A DNA stretch of 64,000 nt, from positions 1,527,001 to 1,591,000 of the forward strand of contig NZ_JBBORC010000001.1 of NCBI RefSeq assembly GCF_038004425.1, given 5' to 3'. Below, one piece after another: positions 55,420 through 64,000 of the stretch (positions are counted from its first letter, which is position 1; every line of letters starts with the position of its first letter). Both the position numbers and the translations under genes were made by a program. The stretch comes from Solibacillus sp. FSL W7-1464 (GTDB taxonomy: Bacteria; Bacillota; Bacilli; Bacillales_A; Planococcaceae). The notes beneath the pieces were generated by a model, which did not search any database, was not told the origin of the DNA, and saw nothing but the letters and a program-made list of their open reading frames with translations.

Positions 55420-56178
55420 TTGAATTCAATTATAGAAAACAACAAAAAAAGCTGGGATATTGTAGCGAAGCATTTTGCGGGAGGAGATGCGTTGCCAAGC
55501 TACGGACCTTTAGCTCAAACAGAAGAAGAACTGAATTTGATCGGGAATGTTGCCGGAAAAACGGTGCTGGAAGTCGGTTTTGGGAGCGGTCATTCTCTTT
55601 TATTTATGAACAGCAATGGTGCAAAAGAGCTTTGGGGTGTCGATTTTTCTGAAGCACAAAAAGAACTTGCACAGAAAACGTTAAAAGGTATTGAGGCCAA
55701 TTTATTTACTGCTCCAATGGAAGAAGAAATCGGTCTGCCGAAAAATTACTTTGATTTAGTGTATTCCATTTATGCGATTGGGTGGTCTAGTGATCTTCCG
55801 GCAACTTTTAGGTTAATTCACAGCTACTTAAAAGAAGGCGGCGAATTCATTTTCAGCTGGGAACATCCTTTCTATAATCAAATCAAATGCCGTGATCATC
55901 AGTTTATTTTAACGGATTCCTACCAGCGTGAAGGGTATATTGAAACAACGTCATTTAAAGGGGAAGATGCGCCAATGCAAATACCGAAATATAAAATGGC
56001 GACATTTATAAATGCACTTATAAAAGCAGACTTTGAACTTGTAGAAATTATTGAAAGTGATATCCCGGTACATGCAAAAGGTGAAGAAATTCCGTATTCC
56101 GAAAAGTATTATTCTCTTCATAAAGCAAATTACTTTCCAACGACCTTTATCGTGAAGGCTCGAAAACGTACTTTATAG
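55420..56178 (+). CDS. Class I SAM-dependent methyltransferase
   Basis: About 252 residues with a Rossmann-like methyltransferase fold: motif I VLEVGFGSGHSL, the acidic end of strand 2 in LWGVDFSE, and FDLVYSIYAIGWSSDL as motif IV (methyltransferase type 11). Substrate unknown. TTG at 55420 is nine bases after AAAGGA; the ATG at 55411 touches that site. First of five closely spaced + strand genes. Confidence 0.87.
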   Translation: MNSIIENNKKSWDIVAKHFAGGDALPSYGPLAQTEEELNLIGNVAGKTVLEVGFGSGHSLLFMNSNGAKELWGVDFSEAQKELAQKTLKGIEANLFTAPMEEEIGLPKNYFDLVYSIYAIGWSSDLPATFRLIHSYLKEGGEFIFSWEHPFYNQIKCRDHQFILTDSYQREGYIETTSFKGEDAPMQIPKYKMATFINALIKADFELVEIIESDIPVHAKGEEIPYSEKYYSLHKANYFPTTFIVKARKRTL

Positions 56179-56190
56179 GGGGCAAGTAAA

Positions 56191-56994
56191 ATGATCCGAA
56201 AGTTAACAAATGAGGACTTTGAAACTACAATGGCACTTGTACATAAAAATCCGGCGGAAAATTTATTTATCATCGGTGATATTGAAGCGTACGGGATGGA
56301 ATCGGATATCCAGGATTTATGGGGGCAATTTGAAGGTGATCGGCTAATCGCGATATTACTGCGCTATGATCAGAACTATATTCCGTATAGTGAGGGGAAC
56401 TATGATGTTGATGGATTTGCCAAACTAATCAACGAAAATCCAGGGCGGATCGAAATATCTGGACTACAGCATCTAGTCGCTCCATTAAAAAAATGGATTA
56501 ACCGCGGTATTCGTCGTGACAGCGAAACGTATTATGCAAAATGTACAAAATTGACCGTTCCCACAGCTGAATTGGATTTTTCGAATGTGACATATTTACA
56601 GCCAAGTGAGTACGGAGAAAATATTGAAATGCTACAATCGATTCCGGAATTTTCAACGGGTACTTTTAGTATTGAAGGAAGAGAGCGCGCGGAAAAATTT
56701 AAAACAGGGCGTACTTATATTATTCGTGATGAACAAGGTGTGATGGTATCGTCAGCCTCAACAACAGCGGAAAATTCTCAGTCCGCGATGATTGTAGGCG
56801 TCGGAACAAGACCCGGTTACGGGAAAAAAGGATATGCGACACATTGCATGTTAAAACTTTGCCGAGACCTGCTCGCTGAAGGAAAATCAGTTTGTCTGTT
56901 TTATGATAATCCGGCTGCCGGACGCATATATAAACGGATCGGTTTTGAAGATATCGGTTTATGGACAATGGTTCGTTATGAAGAAGAAAAATAG
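56191..56994 (+). CDS. GNAT-family N-acetyltransferase
   Basis: A 267-residue protein whose C-terminal half is a GNAT acetyltransferase. Strand 4 is SASTTAENSQSAMIVGVGT, motif A is RPGYGKKGYATHCMLKLC (the acetyl-CoA pyrophosphate loop), and LFYDNPAAGRIYKRIGFE is motif B. The N-terminal half resembles a degenerate second GNAT unit. Substrate unknown. Twelve bases after the methyltransferase gene, so probably co-transcribed. Confidence 0.87.
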   Translation: MIRKLTNEDFETTMALVHKNPAENLFIIGDIEAYGMESDIQDLWGQFEGDRLIAILLRYDQNYIPYSEGNYDVDGFAKLINENPGRIEISGLQHLVAPLKKWINRGIRRDSETYYAKCTKLTVPTAELDFSNVTYLQPSEYGENIEMLQSIPEFSTGTFSIEGRERAEKFKTGRTYIIRDEQGVMVSSASTTAENSQSAMIVGVGTRPGYGKKGYATHCMLKLCRDLLAEGKSVCLFYDNPAAGRIYKRIGFEDIGLWTMVRYEEEK

Positions 56995-57006
56995 AGGGGG
57001 AATATT

Positions 57007-57405
57007 GTGAGAATATTATTAGCAGAACAACCGATTCAAATAAACGCCTATGATATTGATGCGATGGGCATTGTTAGTAATATCGTGTATGTACGGTGGT
57101 TTGAGGATTTACGTATGGCTTTTTTGAATGAACATTATCCATTGGCGGAAATGATGGCAGTGCAAATCTCCCCGATCTTGATGAAAACAGAGATTGAATA
57201 CAAAGCCCCTTTAACAATTTTCGATAAACCGGTCGGACGGTGCTGGATGGTGAAAATCGGGCAATCGAGTTGGGAAATGGAGCTGGAAATTACAACGGAG
57301 AAACATACACATTGTACCGGAAAGCAATCTGGATGCTTTTTCAATTTAGAAAAGAAAAAAGTTGCGAAAATTCCTGAGGCGTTAAAGAAACTATTCGAAA
57401 TGTAG
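57007..57405 (+). CDS. 4HBT hot-dog fold acyl-CoA thioesterase
   Basis: A 132-residue hot-dog protein of the 4-hydroxybenzoyl-CoA/YbgC thioesterase type. The motif INAYDIDAMGIVSNIVYVRWFE contains the Asp-x-x-Gly...Asn/Tyr-x-x-Trp/Phe-Glu arrangement of the active site, and IEYKAPLTIFD is the next strand. It would hydrolyse an acyl-CoA. GTG start at 57007 after GAGGGGG, 12 bases after the GNAT gene. Confidence 0.87.
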   Translation: MRILLAEQPIQINAYDIDAMGIVSNIVYVRWFEDLRMAFLNEHYPLAEMMAVQISPILMKTEIEYKAPLTIFDKPVGRCWMVKIGQSSWEMELEITTEKHTHCTGKQSGCFFNLEKKKVAKIPEALKKLFEM

Positions 57406-57427
57406 CAAGAAAAAGGAGTAAATGGAG

Positions 57428-58228
57428 ATGAAAGAACATTTAGAAGGAGTAGTAAACAGATCGATCAATGTAGATTTAATTGATCTTAATGAATTAATCG
57501 AATATATGTTAAAAAATATCGGAAATACGGACAGTTATTTACGTGATCACTTAATTTACCAGGGATTTTGTGAATTAATTCTGAATGACCAGTTCACGAA
57601 AGAACAGTTAATTTTAATATTAAAAACATGTTTGGATGACGGGCATCTTTATTTAAATATTACACACAATGACCTTTCGGATGATGTGTTTACAAGATCA
57701 TTTTCAGCACTTGTTATCACGCTTATTTTAGGGAAAGATCGTGAAAAAAGAAGTTTGCCGGAAGCACTTGTTGTTGAGGCTATTCACCGAAGTATTCATT
57801 ATTTATTCCTTGAGCAGGATTACCGGGGATACGATCATACGAAGGGCTGGGCACATGCGGTAGCACATGGAAGTGACTTGTTAACAGAAGCAATCAGACA
57901 TCCGTTGATGAGCGATTCTCAATTTTTATGCAGTGCATTACAAAGTTTAAAAAGCTGCCTTCTTACTGAATACGCTTTAATCGATGAGGAAGAAGAACGC
58001 ATGTTACCGGTCATTGATGCATTACTGGATAAGGGACTGACGGATGGGCAACTGTTGACATGGTTAAAAGGATTGCATTATATAGAAGTAGCGGATTGGC
58101 ATAAAAAATACCGGTATGAATGGAACGTGAAGAAATTCGAGGCGGCATTATTAAGACATTTATTAAAATCAGCCAAATGTACACAAACAGCCGATTGGAT
58201 TATCTTTGGAAGTCCCACTTTAGTTTAA
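57428..58228 (+). CDS. DUF2785 family protein
   Basis: A helical soluble protein of about 266 residues; DYRGYDHTKGWAHAVAHGSDLL is the conserved DUF2785 block. Function unknown. ATG at 57428 is ten bases from AAAGGAG; the ATG at 57422 is only three bases from it. It continues the run of closely spaced + strand genes. Confidence 0.87.
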   Translation: MKEHLEGVVNRSINVDLIDLNELIEYMLKNIGNTDSYLRDHLIYQGFCELILNDQFTKEQLILILKTCLDDGHLYLNITHNDLSDDVFTRSFSALVITLILGKDREKRSLPEALVVEAIHRSIHYLFLEQDYRGYDHTKGWAHAVAHGSDLLTEAIRHPLMSDSQFLCSALQSLKSCLLTEYALIDEEEERMLPVIDALLDKGLTDGQLLTWLKGLHYIEVADWHKKYRYEWNVKKFEAALLRHLLKSAKCTQTADWIIFGSPTLV

Positions 58229-58240
58229 GGAGCTGAAAAA

Positions 58241-59113
58241 TTGAAACGCATTTCTTTAATAATACTGCCATTCGTTTTATACATAACAGGATTAGTTGCA
58301 TATTATTTCGGTAAGATTAACGGTTATCAATTTATTATTTTTATTATAGTCGGCTTAGGAATTTCAATTTTCGGTTTTTCTCTTTACCGGAACGAAAAGA
58401 AGTTGAAAGCTGCTTTTTTAGGGATATTTTATATACTAACTCTATTAACTTTATTTGAAAGCCGACTGATCGATTATGAAAAGTATACTTATTTCCTAAT
58501 GTCATATAACGAGCCTTTTGAAATAGTGGAAGATTCAGGTGTCAATGTACTGGCAGTGGATGTTTTTGAGGCCCCATATATAACAGATTTGGGGTACTTA
58601 ATTCATACTTTAGAATCTTCAACGAATAAAGAAGTTTTGGATGCGGAAGTTGTCACGAATAAAATCCGGTACCGTTCGAAAAACGAAGAATTACTAAGTT
58701 ATGTACGTCCTGAGGAGAAACATTTTGAAACAATGAAGGAAAATGTTTTTACCAATTTACCGGGCACCTCTTCTGCTATTAATCAATTTTTAGAAAGAGA
58801 AGATATAGAAGGCGACAGTGCGGGACTTGCCACTGTGTTAAGCGCTCTTATTGAAAAAGGTGACGTTAATAATAATGTTCCGATTGCCGTAACAGGTGCG
58901 ATTGACAGCACAGGAAATGTGAAGGAAATTGGTTCGATAAAAGCGAAAACTTTGATTGCCGAACAAAGCGGTTTCTCTCATATCCTTGTACCTGTGGAAA
59001 ACGAAGAAGAAGCGAAGAAAGTAAAAAAAGATGAGCAGCTAAATATAAATATTATTGCAGTGGCGTCTATTGAAAATGCTGTAAAGGAAATTATGAGAAT
59101 TAATAACGACTAA
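58241..59113 (+). CDS. Membrane-anchored stand-alone Lon-type (S16) protease domain protein
   Basis: A 290-residue protein with three N-terminal membrane helices (residues 1-80), a ~90-residue linker region and a C-terminal Lon proteolytic domain. The catalytic dyad is present: Ser in EGDSAGLATVLSAL (about residue 191) and Lys in IGSIKAKTLIAEQ (about 233). There is no ATPase domain, so it cannot unfold substrates itself. Relatives such as YlbL-like proteases are membrane-tethered, but this one lacks a visible PDZ domain. TTG at 58241 follows AAGGAG. A cobalamin riboswitch starts a few bases after its stop. Confidence 0.85.
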   Translation: MKRISLIILPFVLYITGLVAYYFGKINGYQFIIFIIVGLGISIFGFSLYRNEKKLKAAFLGIFYILTLLTLFESRLIDYEKYTYFLMSYNEPFEIVEDSGVNVLAVDVFEAPYITDLGYLIHTLESSTNKEVLDAEVVTNKIRYRSKNEELLSYVRPEEKHFETMKENVFTNLPGTSSAINQFLEREDIEGDSAGLATVLSALIEKGDVNNNVPIAVTGAIDSTGNVKEIGSIKAKTLIAEQSGFSHILVPVENEEEAKKVKKDEQLNINIIAVASIENAVKEIMRINND

Positions 59114-59116
59114 CCG

Positions 59117-59285
59117 GTGCTTGCCTGTGCTGAAAAGTTATTTGTAATCAAGAATGGTCCTAAAAAGGGAAATTAGTGAAAGACTAATGCAGCCCCCGCT
59201 ACTGTAATAGCTGCGTCCCCAAAGCGATGTTTTAGGAGTCTTGCGAATCTATAACTTTGTCATGGCATTTGTTATTCCATAATCG
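59117..59285 (+). ncRNA. Cobalamin (B12) riboswitch aptamer
   Basis: The 5' GGTGCTTGCC element, the AAAAGGGAA tract at about 59164, the GTGAAA loop closed by ATTAGT/ACTAAT, and the B12-box GCAGCCCCCGCTACTGTAA at about 59187 appear in the right order and spacing; TAGGAGTC follows. This is the normal core of the adenosylcobalamin class. A terminator stem follows, so B12 binding would switch transcription off. What it controls now is unclear because a group II intron begins 55 bases further on. Confidence 0.9.
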
Positions 59286-59319
59286 GGCGCGATTCTTCAA
59301 TATGAAGATCGCGTTTTTC
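59286..59319 (+). terminator. Expression-platform terminator of the B12 riboswitch
   Basis: CGCGATTCTTCA pairs with TGAAGATCGCG (one bulge) and is followed by TTTTTCC, directly downstream of the aptamer. Confidence 0.85.
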
Positions 59320-59340
59320 CGTTATAGGGCCATATTGTTG

Positions 59341-62046
59341 GTGCGACACGTTCCTAGCTTAAATGAGATGTGGTTAACACAATCTTGGTAAAGGCTAGGC
59401 AATTTATATTTAATTGAAGGATATTATCAAGGAGTCGAATGATGAGGTAACGCTCTGAAAGGCTCCCCCTGCGTCGAATAGCACGCTGCTTAGTAAGGAA
59501 AAGCGTGTTATAAGCTCGGTTAATAGGCGTGAGAATTTACCGTAACAGTCTAGCTGACGAAATCCTACCCGATGGGGTGGTGTAAATCATGGTGCTTGGG
59601 TTGAACAAATATGGTGAGAATGCAACCAATAGGATAATAAACCTAATTTGCTGACGAACCTCTGAATGTACGGGTCTAGACTGGCAATACATAGAAATGT
59701 GTATATCACTAAATGTGAGATTAGCTATGGATGAGTAAGAATCAACAATATAAAAGTCCATCTTGTGTTACAGGCACATGTAATGCTAACAGGCTCATAG
59801 GAGGCACCTAAGTTTGTTCCATAATAGTTAATATTCAACGTGGTAAGCTGATAACGTGGAGAGCTTACTCTCGATGAAACGTTGGAAAGGAAAATAATCG
59901 TGAGATTAACGAGTATATAACTTTCCTTAATATCAGTGAAAGTGGTGGCACAGTACCGTTGAAGCGTGTAATGAACGTGGAGGGATCGCCACTAGATTAA
60001 TACAAGATTTATTCACCATGAAAGGCAGTTCTTCAACGATTAATAAGGTTCTTGTGAGACTAATAGAGGTTCAGCTCCAAAAGGAGCCACCGACTTGTTA
60101 AAACGAAAGAAACTGAGACATAACGAATATTATGACATGCAAAATCAATTTGATAGGTTATATGCTCGCAGTGTTGATGGTCAAAATTTTTATGATTTAT
60201 TAGATGTAATGCAATCGCGTGAAAACATTCAATTAGCGTACCGTAATATCAAGAAAAATACGGGTAGTAAAACAGCTGGGTTTGATGGTCAAACAATTGA
60301 AGATATTAAGCAACTTGAAATATCTAAAGTTGTATCAACGATACAAAAGATGTTTGCACACTATCGTCCACAAGCAGTACGACGTGTTTTTATTCCAAAA
60401 GCAAACGGGAAAACACGACCGCTAGGTATTCCGACAATTTGGGATAGGTTATTTCAACAATGTATTTTACAAGTCTTAGACCCAATTTGTGAAGCACGAT
60501 TTTATAAGCATAGCTATGGATTCAGACCCAATCGTAGTACACATCATGCGAAGGCACGTTTTGAAACATTGATAAATCGAGCGTGTTTATATCACTGTGT
60601 AGACGTTGATATAAAGGGATTTTTCGATAATGTTAATCATTCGAAACTGTTAAAACAAATGTGGACAATGGGTATTCGTGATAAAGCTCTTCTATCTATA
60701 ATTTCACGCCTCTTAAAAGCTGAAATTATAGGCGAGGGTTTTCCAGTAAAAGGTACTCCGCAAGGAGGAATACTATCACCACTTCTATCGAACATTGTAT
60801 TAAATGAGCTTGATTGGTGGGTTAGTAAACAGTGGGAAAGCTTTGAAACGAAGAAGGCTTATAAAAACAAAGTGAATATGAATCAGGCATTAAAGAAATC
60901 GAACTTAAAGCATTGTTATATTGTAAGGTATGCAGATGATTTTAAAATCATCTGTCGTACACGTTCACAAGCAATACGCATGTTTTATGCAGTTAAAGAT
61001 TTCCTCTCTACACGCTTGAATCTTGATATTAGCGACGAGAAATCGAAAGTTGTGAATCTAAAGAAAAATTCTTCCGAATTTCTTGGCTTTCGTATTAAAG
61101 CTCATCCTAAGAAAACAGAGAAGCGTACCCTATATGTTGCACATTCACATATGACGAAGAAGGCTCTAAACAATGCCCAAATAAAGTTGAAAAAGGCGGT
61201 AAAGACAATACAAAAACATCAATGTATTGAAAATGTCTGGCGGTTTAATACGGTAGTTATGGGTATTCAAAACTATTACTCCGCAGCGTCACACATAACA
61301 GATGATTTAGCTGAGCTGAACTATCGTATCCATAGAACGCTACATAATCGTTTGAAAGGGATTAGAAAAGAAGCAACGTTTCAAGACCTTACGAAATCTT
61401 TACGAAAAAGGTATAAGGGGTACGAATGCAAGATTTATAAAGTTAAAGAAATGGCACTTGCTCCAATTCATGCTCAACGTTGCCGAATAAATCTAAACTT
61501 CTCACAAATTATCTGTAATTATACTACCGAAGGTAGAAATAAAATTCATCATAGTTTAAGAGCGATTAACAAGCAAACACTTATAAATGTGATGCAACAG
61601 TTTATCCCTCAACGTTCCATTGAGTATAACGATAATCGGATAAGTAGATTTATTGCGCAATATGGTAAATGTGCTGTAACTGGGGTTGAACTTAGTTTTA
61701 ATAATTGGCATTGTCACCATAGAACCCCATATTATTTATCGCAAGATGATTCTTATAGTAACTTAATTATTTTACATAAATCAGTTCATAGATTAATTCA
61801 TCTTAAAGACCCCAAGAAAATTGAAGTACTCATGAAAGTACTTCAATTAGATAAAAAGCAACTAATGAAAGTAAATGAATTGCGTGAGCAATGTCTGAAC
61901 GAAGCAATCTAATTCTACATTACATCTTGTCCTTACATAAAAATCAAATGAATTGAATTAATTGGAACGCCGTATGCTGGGAAACTCGCACGTACGGTGT
62001 GAAGTGGGGGAAAAGCTGGAGATAACTTCAAAGGCTTACCTATCAC
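59341..62046 (+). mobile_element. Group II intron, full length
   Basis: The 5' end is GTGCGACACG (GUGYG consensus). Domain V at about 61964-62003 has the paired GCCGTATGC and GCACGTACGG arms around a GAAA tetraloop-like turn. Domain VI follows and the probable 3' end is ...CTATCAC at 62046. An exon-binding site CAACAATAT (59743-59751) is perfectly complementary to the nine exon bases ATATTGTTG just before the 5' boundary (59332-59340). The maturase gene lies in domain IV. All parts for splicing and retrohoming appear intact. The 3' end is approximate by a few bases. Confidence 0.9.
60095..61912 (+). CDS. ltrA: Group II intron reverse transcriptase/maturase with HNH endonuclease
   Basis: A 605-residue intron-encoded protein that helps the intron splice and mobilises it by target-primed reverse transcription. 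RT blocks run from about residue 60 to 340 (RRVFIPKANGKTRPLGIPT, YGFRPNRSTHHA, GTPQGGILSPLLSN), with the catalytic YADD at about 279-282. A maturase X/thumb domain follows. The last ~85 residues are an HNH nuclease zinc region: CAVTG, then NWHCHHRTP and HKSVHRLIH. No frameshift or stop interrupts it. TTG start at 60095 after AAGGAG. Encoded inside domain IV. Confidence 0.95.
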   Translation: MLKRKKLRHNEYYDMQNQFDRLYARSVDGQNFYDLLDVMQSRENIQLAYRNIKKNTGSKTAGFDGQTIEDIKQLEISKVVSTIQKMFAHYRPQAVRRVFIPKANGKTRPLGIPTIWDRLFQQCILQVLDPICEARFYKHSYGFRPNRSTHHAKARFETLINRACLYHCVDVDIKGFFDNVNHSKLLKQMWTMGIRDKALLSIISRLLKAEIIGEGFPVKGTPQGGILSPLLSNIVLNELDWWVSKQWESFETKKAYKNKVNMNQALKKSNLKHCYIVRYADDFKIICRTRSQAIRMFYAVKDFLSTRLNLDISDEKSKVVNLKKNSSEFLGFRIKAHPKKTEKRTLYVAHSHMTKKALNNAQIKLKKAVKTIQKHQCIENVWRFNTVVMGIQNYYSAASHITDDLAELNYRIHRTLHNRLKGIRKEATFQDLTKSLRKRYKGYECKIYKVKEMALAPIHAQRCRINLNFSQIICNYTTEGRNKIHHSLRAINKQTLINVMQQFIPQRSIEYNDNRISRFIAQYGKCAVTGVELSFNNWHCHHRTPYYLSQDDSYSNLIILHKSVHRLIHLKDPKKIEVLMKVLQLDKKQLMKVNELREQCLNEAI

Positions 62047-62293
62047 TATAGTAAAACAACATATATTTATATTTTACGTAATCAAAATTGTTGAGGAATA
62101 CACCTAAACTAAAGAGGTGGGTTAGTTGAAGAAGCCGAAAACATTGTAGGGTAGTGAAAAACCTTTTTAAAATTTTACGCAACATTTGAATATCAAAGCA
62201 CGAAATTATAAAATAATGGAACCGAAGAGATGAGGAGGGTGGCGAGAAGAAGCAAGTCGGAGTGCGTTTTTCTAATTTACTTGGGGGGATAGG

Positions 62294-63490
62294 ATGATTC
62301 AAGGTTCATGGAGAGCATTAATATGGATTGGATTATCAGAGTTGTGTGCTTTAAGCTTATGGTACAGTGCTTCAGTTATTGCACCAAATCTAATGGACAT
62401 TTGGAATCTCAGCTCCAATTCGGAGGCTTGGCTTTCGGCTTCTGTCCCTATAGGCTTCGTTATAGGTGCATTATTTAGTGCTTATTTTGGGATTGCTGAC
62501 CGTTTCAATGCACGAAAGGTTTTTGCAATTTCGGCATTTTTAGGTGCAATATTAAATGCCTTATTAATTTTTGTCAATTCTAGTTTTATCGGAATTCTAC
62601 TAAGGGTATTAACTGGAATAACACTCGCTGGTATTTACCCAATCGCTGTTAAAATGTTATCAGAATGGTTTCCAAAAAAACGTGGGTTGGCGATCGGAAT
62701 CTTAATTGCTGCATTAACATTAGGATCATCATTACCGCATTTTATTGTAATATTCATTTCTTCATTAAGTTGGAAATTCGTAATTATTTGCAGCTCAGTA
62801 TTGGCTTTATTATCAGCCTTTGTTGTTTCGTTTATTTTAGAAGATGCCCCAGTAAAATCCATAAGATTGCCCTTCTCTTTAAAAATATTAAAAAAAGTGA
62901 TAAAGAATAAACCAATAATGCTTGCGAACTACGGTTACTTCGGCCATATGTGGGAACTGTATGCGATGTGGACATGGCTTCCCGTATTTATGTCTGCTAG
63001 TTTTTCAACCCACTCACCAGAAATTCCTCATTGGGTGATTGGACTGTCATCTTTTATTTCAATTGGAATTGCAGGAGGCATCGGTTGTGTGATTGGTGGA
63101 ATAATTTCAGATAAAATCGGGAGAGCAAATTTAACGATTATTTCAATGTTGATCAGTGCAAGTTGTTCAATCATAATAGGTTTTACATTTGGTCAATTTG
63201 TTTTGTTAACTTTATTAATTTCGATTATTTGGGGGATATCCATTATAGCTGATTCCGCTCAATTTTCTGCAGCTGTATCAGAAATAGCTGAAGAGGAGTA
63301 TGTAGGTACAGCGCTTACTTTTCAAATGTGTATCGGTTTCCTATTTACAATATTCTCTATAAATCTAATCCCTATTATTCAGAGAATAGTTGGTTGGGAG
63401 TGGGTCTTTACAATATTAGCGATTGGACCTATTGTTGGAATTATAACTATGCTCAAATACAGACGTTACGAATTCAATAATACCAACTAG
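62294..63490 (+). CDS. MFS transporter in the former metE locus
   Basis: A 398-residue twelve-helix major facilitator. [13 protein letters not shown] in helix 1 and the [15 protein letters not shown] motif A between helices 8 and 9 (degenerate [12 protein letters not shown] in the first half) place it among anion/sugar-type facilitators; substrate unknown. ATG follows GGGGGGA. It is the first gene after the riboswitch and intron, and only seven bases separate its stop from the first TTG of the metE remnant. Whether the B12 riboswitch controls it is an open question. The 62047-62293 gap shows no other gene. Confidence 0.85.
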   Translation: MIQGSWRALIWIGLSELCALSLWYSASVIAPNLMDIWNLSSNSEAWLSASVPIGFVIGALFSAYFGIADRFNARKVFAISAFLGAILNALLIFVNSSFIGILLRVLTGITLAGIYPIAVKMLSEWFPKKRGLAIGILIAALTLGSSLPHFIVIFISSLSWKFVIICSSVLALLSAFVVSFILEDAPVKSIRLPFSLKILKKVIKNKPIMLANYGYFGHMWELYAMWTWLPVFMSASFSTHSPEIPHWVIGLSSFISIGIAGGIGCVIGGIISDKIGRANLTIISMLISASCSIIIGFTFGQFVLLTLLISIIWGISIIADSAQFSAAVSEIAEEEYVGTALTFQMCIGFLFTIFSINLIPIIQRIVGWEWVFTILAIGPIVGIITMLKYRRYEFNNTN

Positions 63491-63497
63491 ATCTTTA

Positions 63498-63725
63498 TTG
63501 TTAGGTATTGGTTTAGGTGTTTATGATATTCATAGTCCACGTATTCCAAGTGTTGAAGAAATGAATGCTATTTTACAGGAAAGTTTAGCTGTTATTCCAA
63601 AAGAACAATTTTGGGTTAATCCTGATTGTGGGTTGAAAACACGTCAGGAAACAGAAACAGTTACGTCTCTCAAGAACATGGTGGCAGCGGCACTAGAGCT
63701 TAGAAAAGAAGTTGTTTCTATCTAA
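63498..63725 (+). pseudogene. metE: C-terminal remnant of cobalamin-independent methionine synthase
   Basis: The last 75 codons of met[16 protein letters not shown], then [12 protein letters not shown], whose Cys is a zinc ligand in MetE, and a closing [12 protein letters not shown]. Intact MetE has about 760 residues, so roughly 90 % of the gene is missing; upstream of IGLG the frame has no MetE similarity. The fragment cannot be active. It explains the cobalamin riboswitch 4.3 kb upstream, which in many bacteria controls metE. The TTG at 63498 has no ribosome site. Confidence 0.88.
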
Positions 63726-63735
63726 TAATAACAAA

Positions 63736-63772
63736 GCGCAAAGCAGCAATTGTTGCTTTGCTCTTTTTTAAA
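63736..63772 (+). terminator. Terminator after the metE remnant
   Basis: GCAAAGCAGCAA and TTGTTGCTTTGC form a 12-bp stem (one G-U) followed by TCTTTTTT. From here to 64000 I see nothing further. Confidence 0.85.
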
Positions 63773-64000
63773 AATTAAAGCTGTGAATAGAGGGCAAGAC
63801 TATTAGTCATTTACATAAAGTGAATTGTTTTGATAATGCCGATATTAAATCATGCCTATCCCAACCAATAAGCGAGTGTATTCCCTGATAGAATATCGGA
63901 ATTTGGATAATGTGGATAATAGTGTTAATACCGTCAGTTCCATTCGAAATATCAAAGTATAAATAATAAATAATTTCCTACACTTAAATTAGTATTAGTG

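Noticed and set aside
59341-62046. Group IIC (terminator-targeting) intron
   Set aside because: The insertion is ~20 bases past the T run, the exon match is nine bases long and the maturase has an HNH domain, none typical of class C.
63498-63725. Independent small gene
   Set aside because: The whole 75 residues align by eye with the MetE C-terminus and it has no ribosome site, so it is a remnant.

Overview
The window reads as chromosomal DNA from a low-GC, endospore-forming member of the Bacillales, most likely a Planococcaceae relative (Solibacillus/Lysinibacillus type). The reasons are the gerA-type germinant receptor operon, an alpha/beta SASP gene with a textbook sigma-G promoter, a protein anchored by S-layer homology domains, strong AGGAGG ribosome sites, frequent TTG/GTG starts, and several B. 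subtilis-like modules (yndG-yndH-yndJ, DUF2975 + YozG-like regulator, YkvI). Genus is inference; no rRNA or other marker is present.

Layout. 1-3.6 kb: germination receptor operon (A subunit cut by the window edge, B, C). 3.6-9.4 kb: MBL hydrolase, large-subunit catalase, a 21-bp periodic repeat array, a YkvI-type transporter, and an XRE regulator with two small membrane proteins. 9.4-12.5 kb (minus): yndG-yndH-yndJ. 12.7-24.3 kb: small membrane and lipoproteins, a phosphodiesterase/UMF1 transporter pair, an MDR transporter, a YdjM-type hydrolase, a membrane diguanylate cyclase, oligopeptidase B, and a DUF2975/HTH/DUF4153 cluster. 24.4-33 kb: acyl-CoA ligase, membrane serine hydrolase, quinone reductase, an unrecognised 612-residue protein, aldehyde dehydrogenase, and a second 21-bp array. 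33.4-38.4 kb (minus): sulfonate/organosulfur uptake operon (ATPase, binding protein, two permeases, flavin monooxygenase) behind a strong promoter and a very long terminator-like hairpin. 38.8-47 kb: YcdB/SLH surface protein, BASS-type symporter, luciferase-like oxidoreductase, antibiotic-resistance-type ABC-F protein with a two-uORF leader, LysE and DedA proteins.

47-52 kb holds the most interesting locus. An Rgg-family regulator faces an uncatalogued 19-residue hydrophobic peptide gene (SHP-like, C-terminal ELWIIGTGGG). The peptide gene is followed by a secreted small protein, a double-length ABC-2 permease and its ATPase. It looks like a peptide-pheromone circuit controlling a secreted product and an exporter, outside the streptococci where Rgg/SHP was defined.

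52-59.1 kb: DUF4256 protein, cold-shock protein with a structured 5' UTR, membrane class-A-like serine hydrolase, SASP, then a + strand run of methyltransferase, GNAT, thioesterase, DUF2785 and stand-alone Lon-protease-domain genes. 59.1-63.7 kb: a cobalamin riboswitch and its terminator, a full group II intron inserted just behind them, an MFS transporter, and the last 75 codons of metE. This is apparently the wreck of a B12-controlled metE locus.
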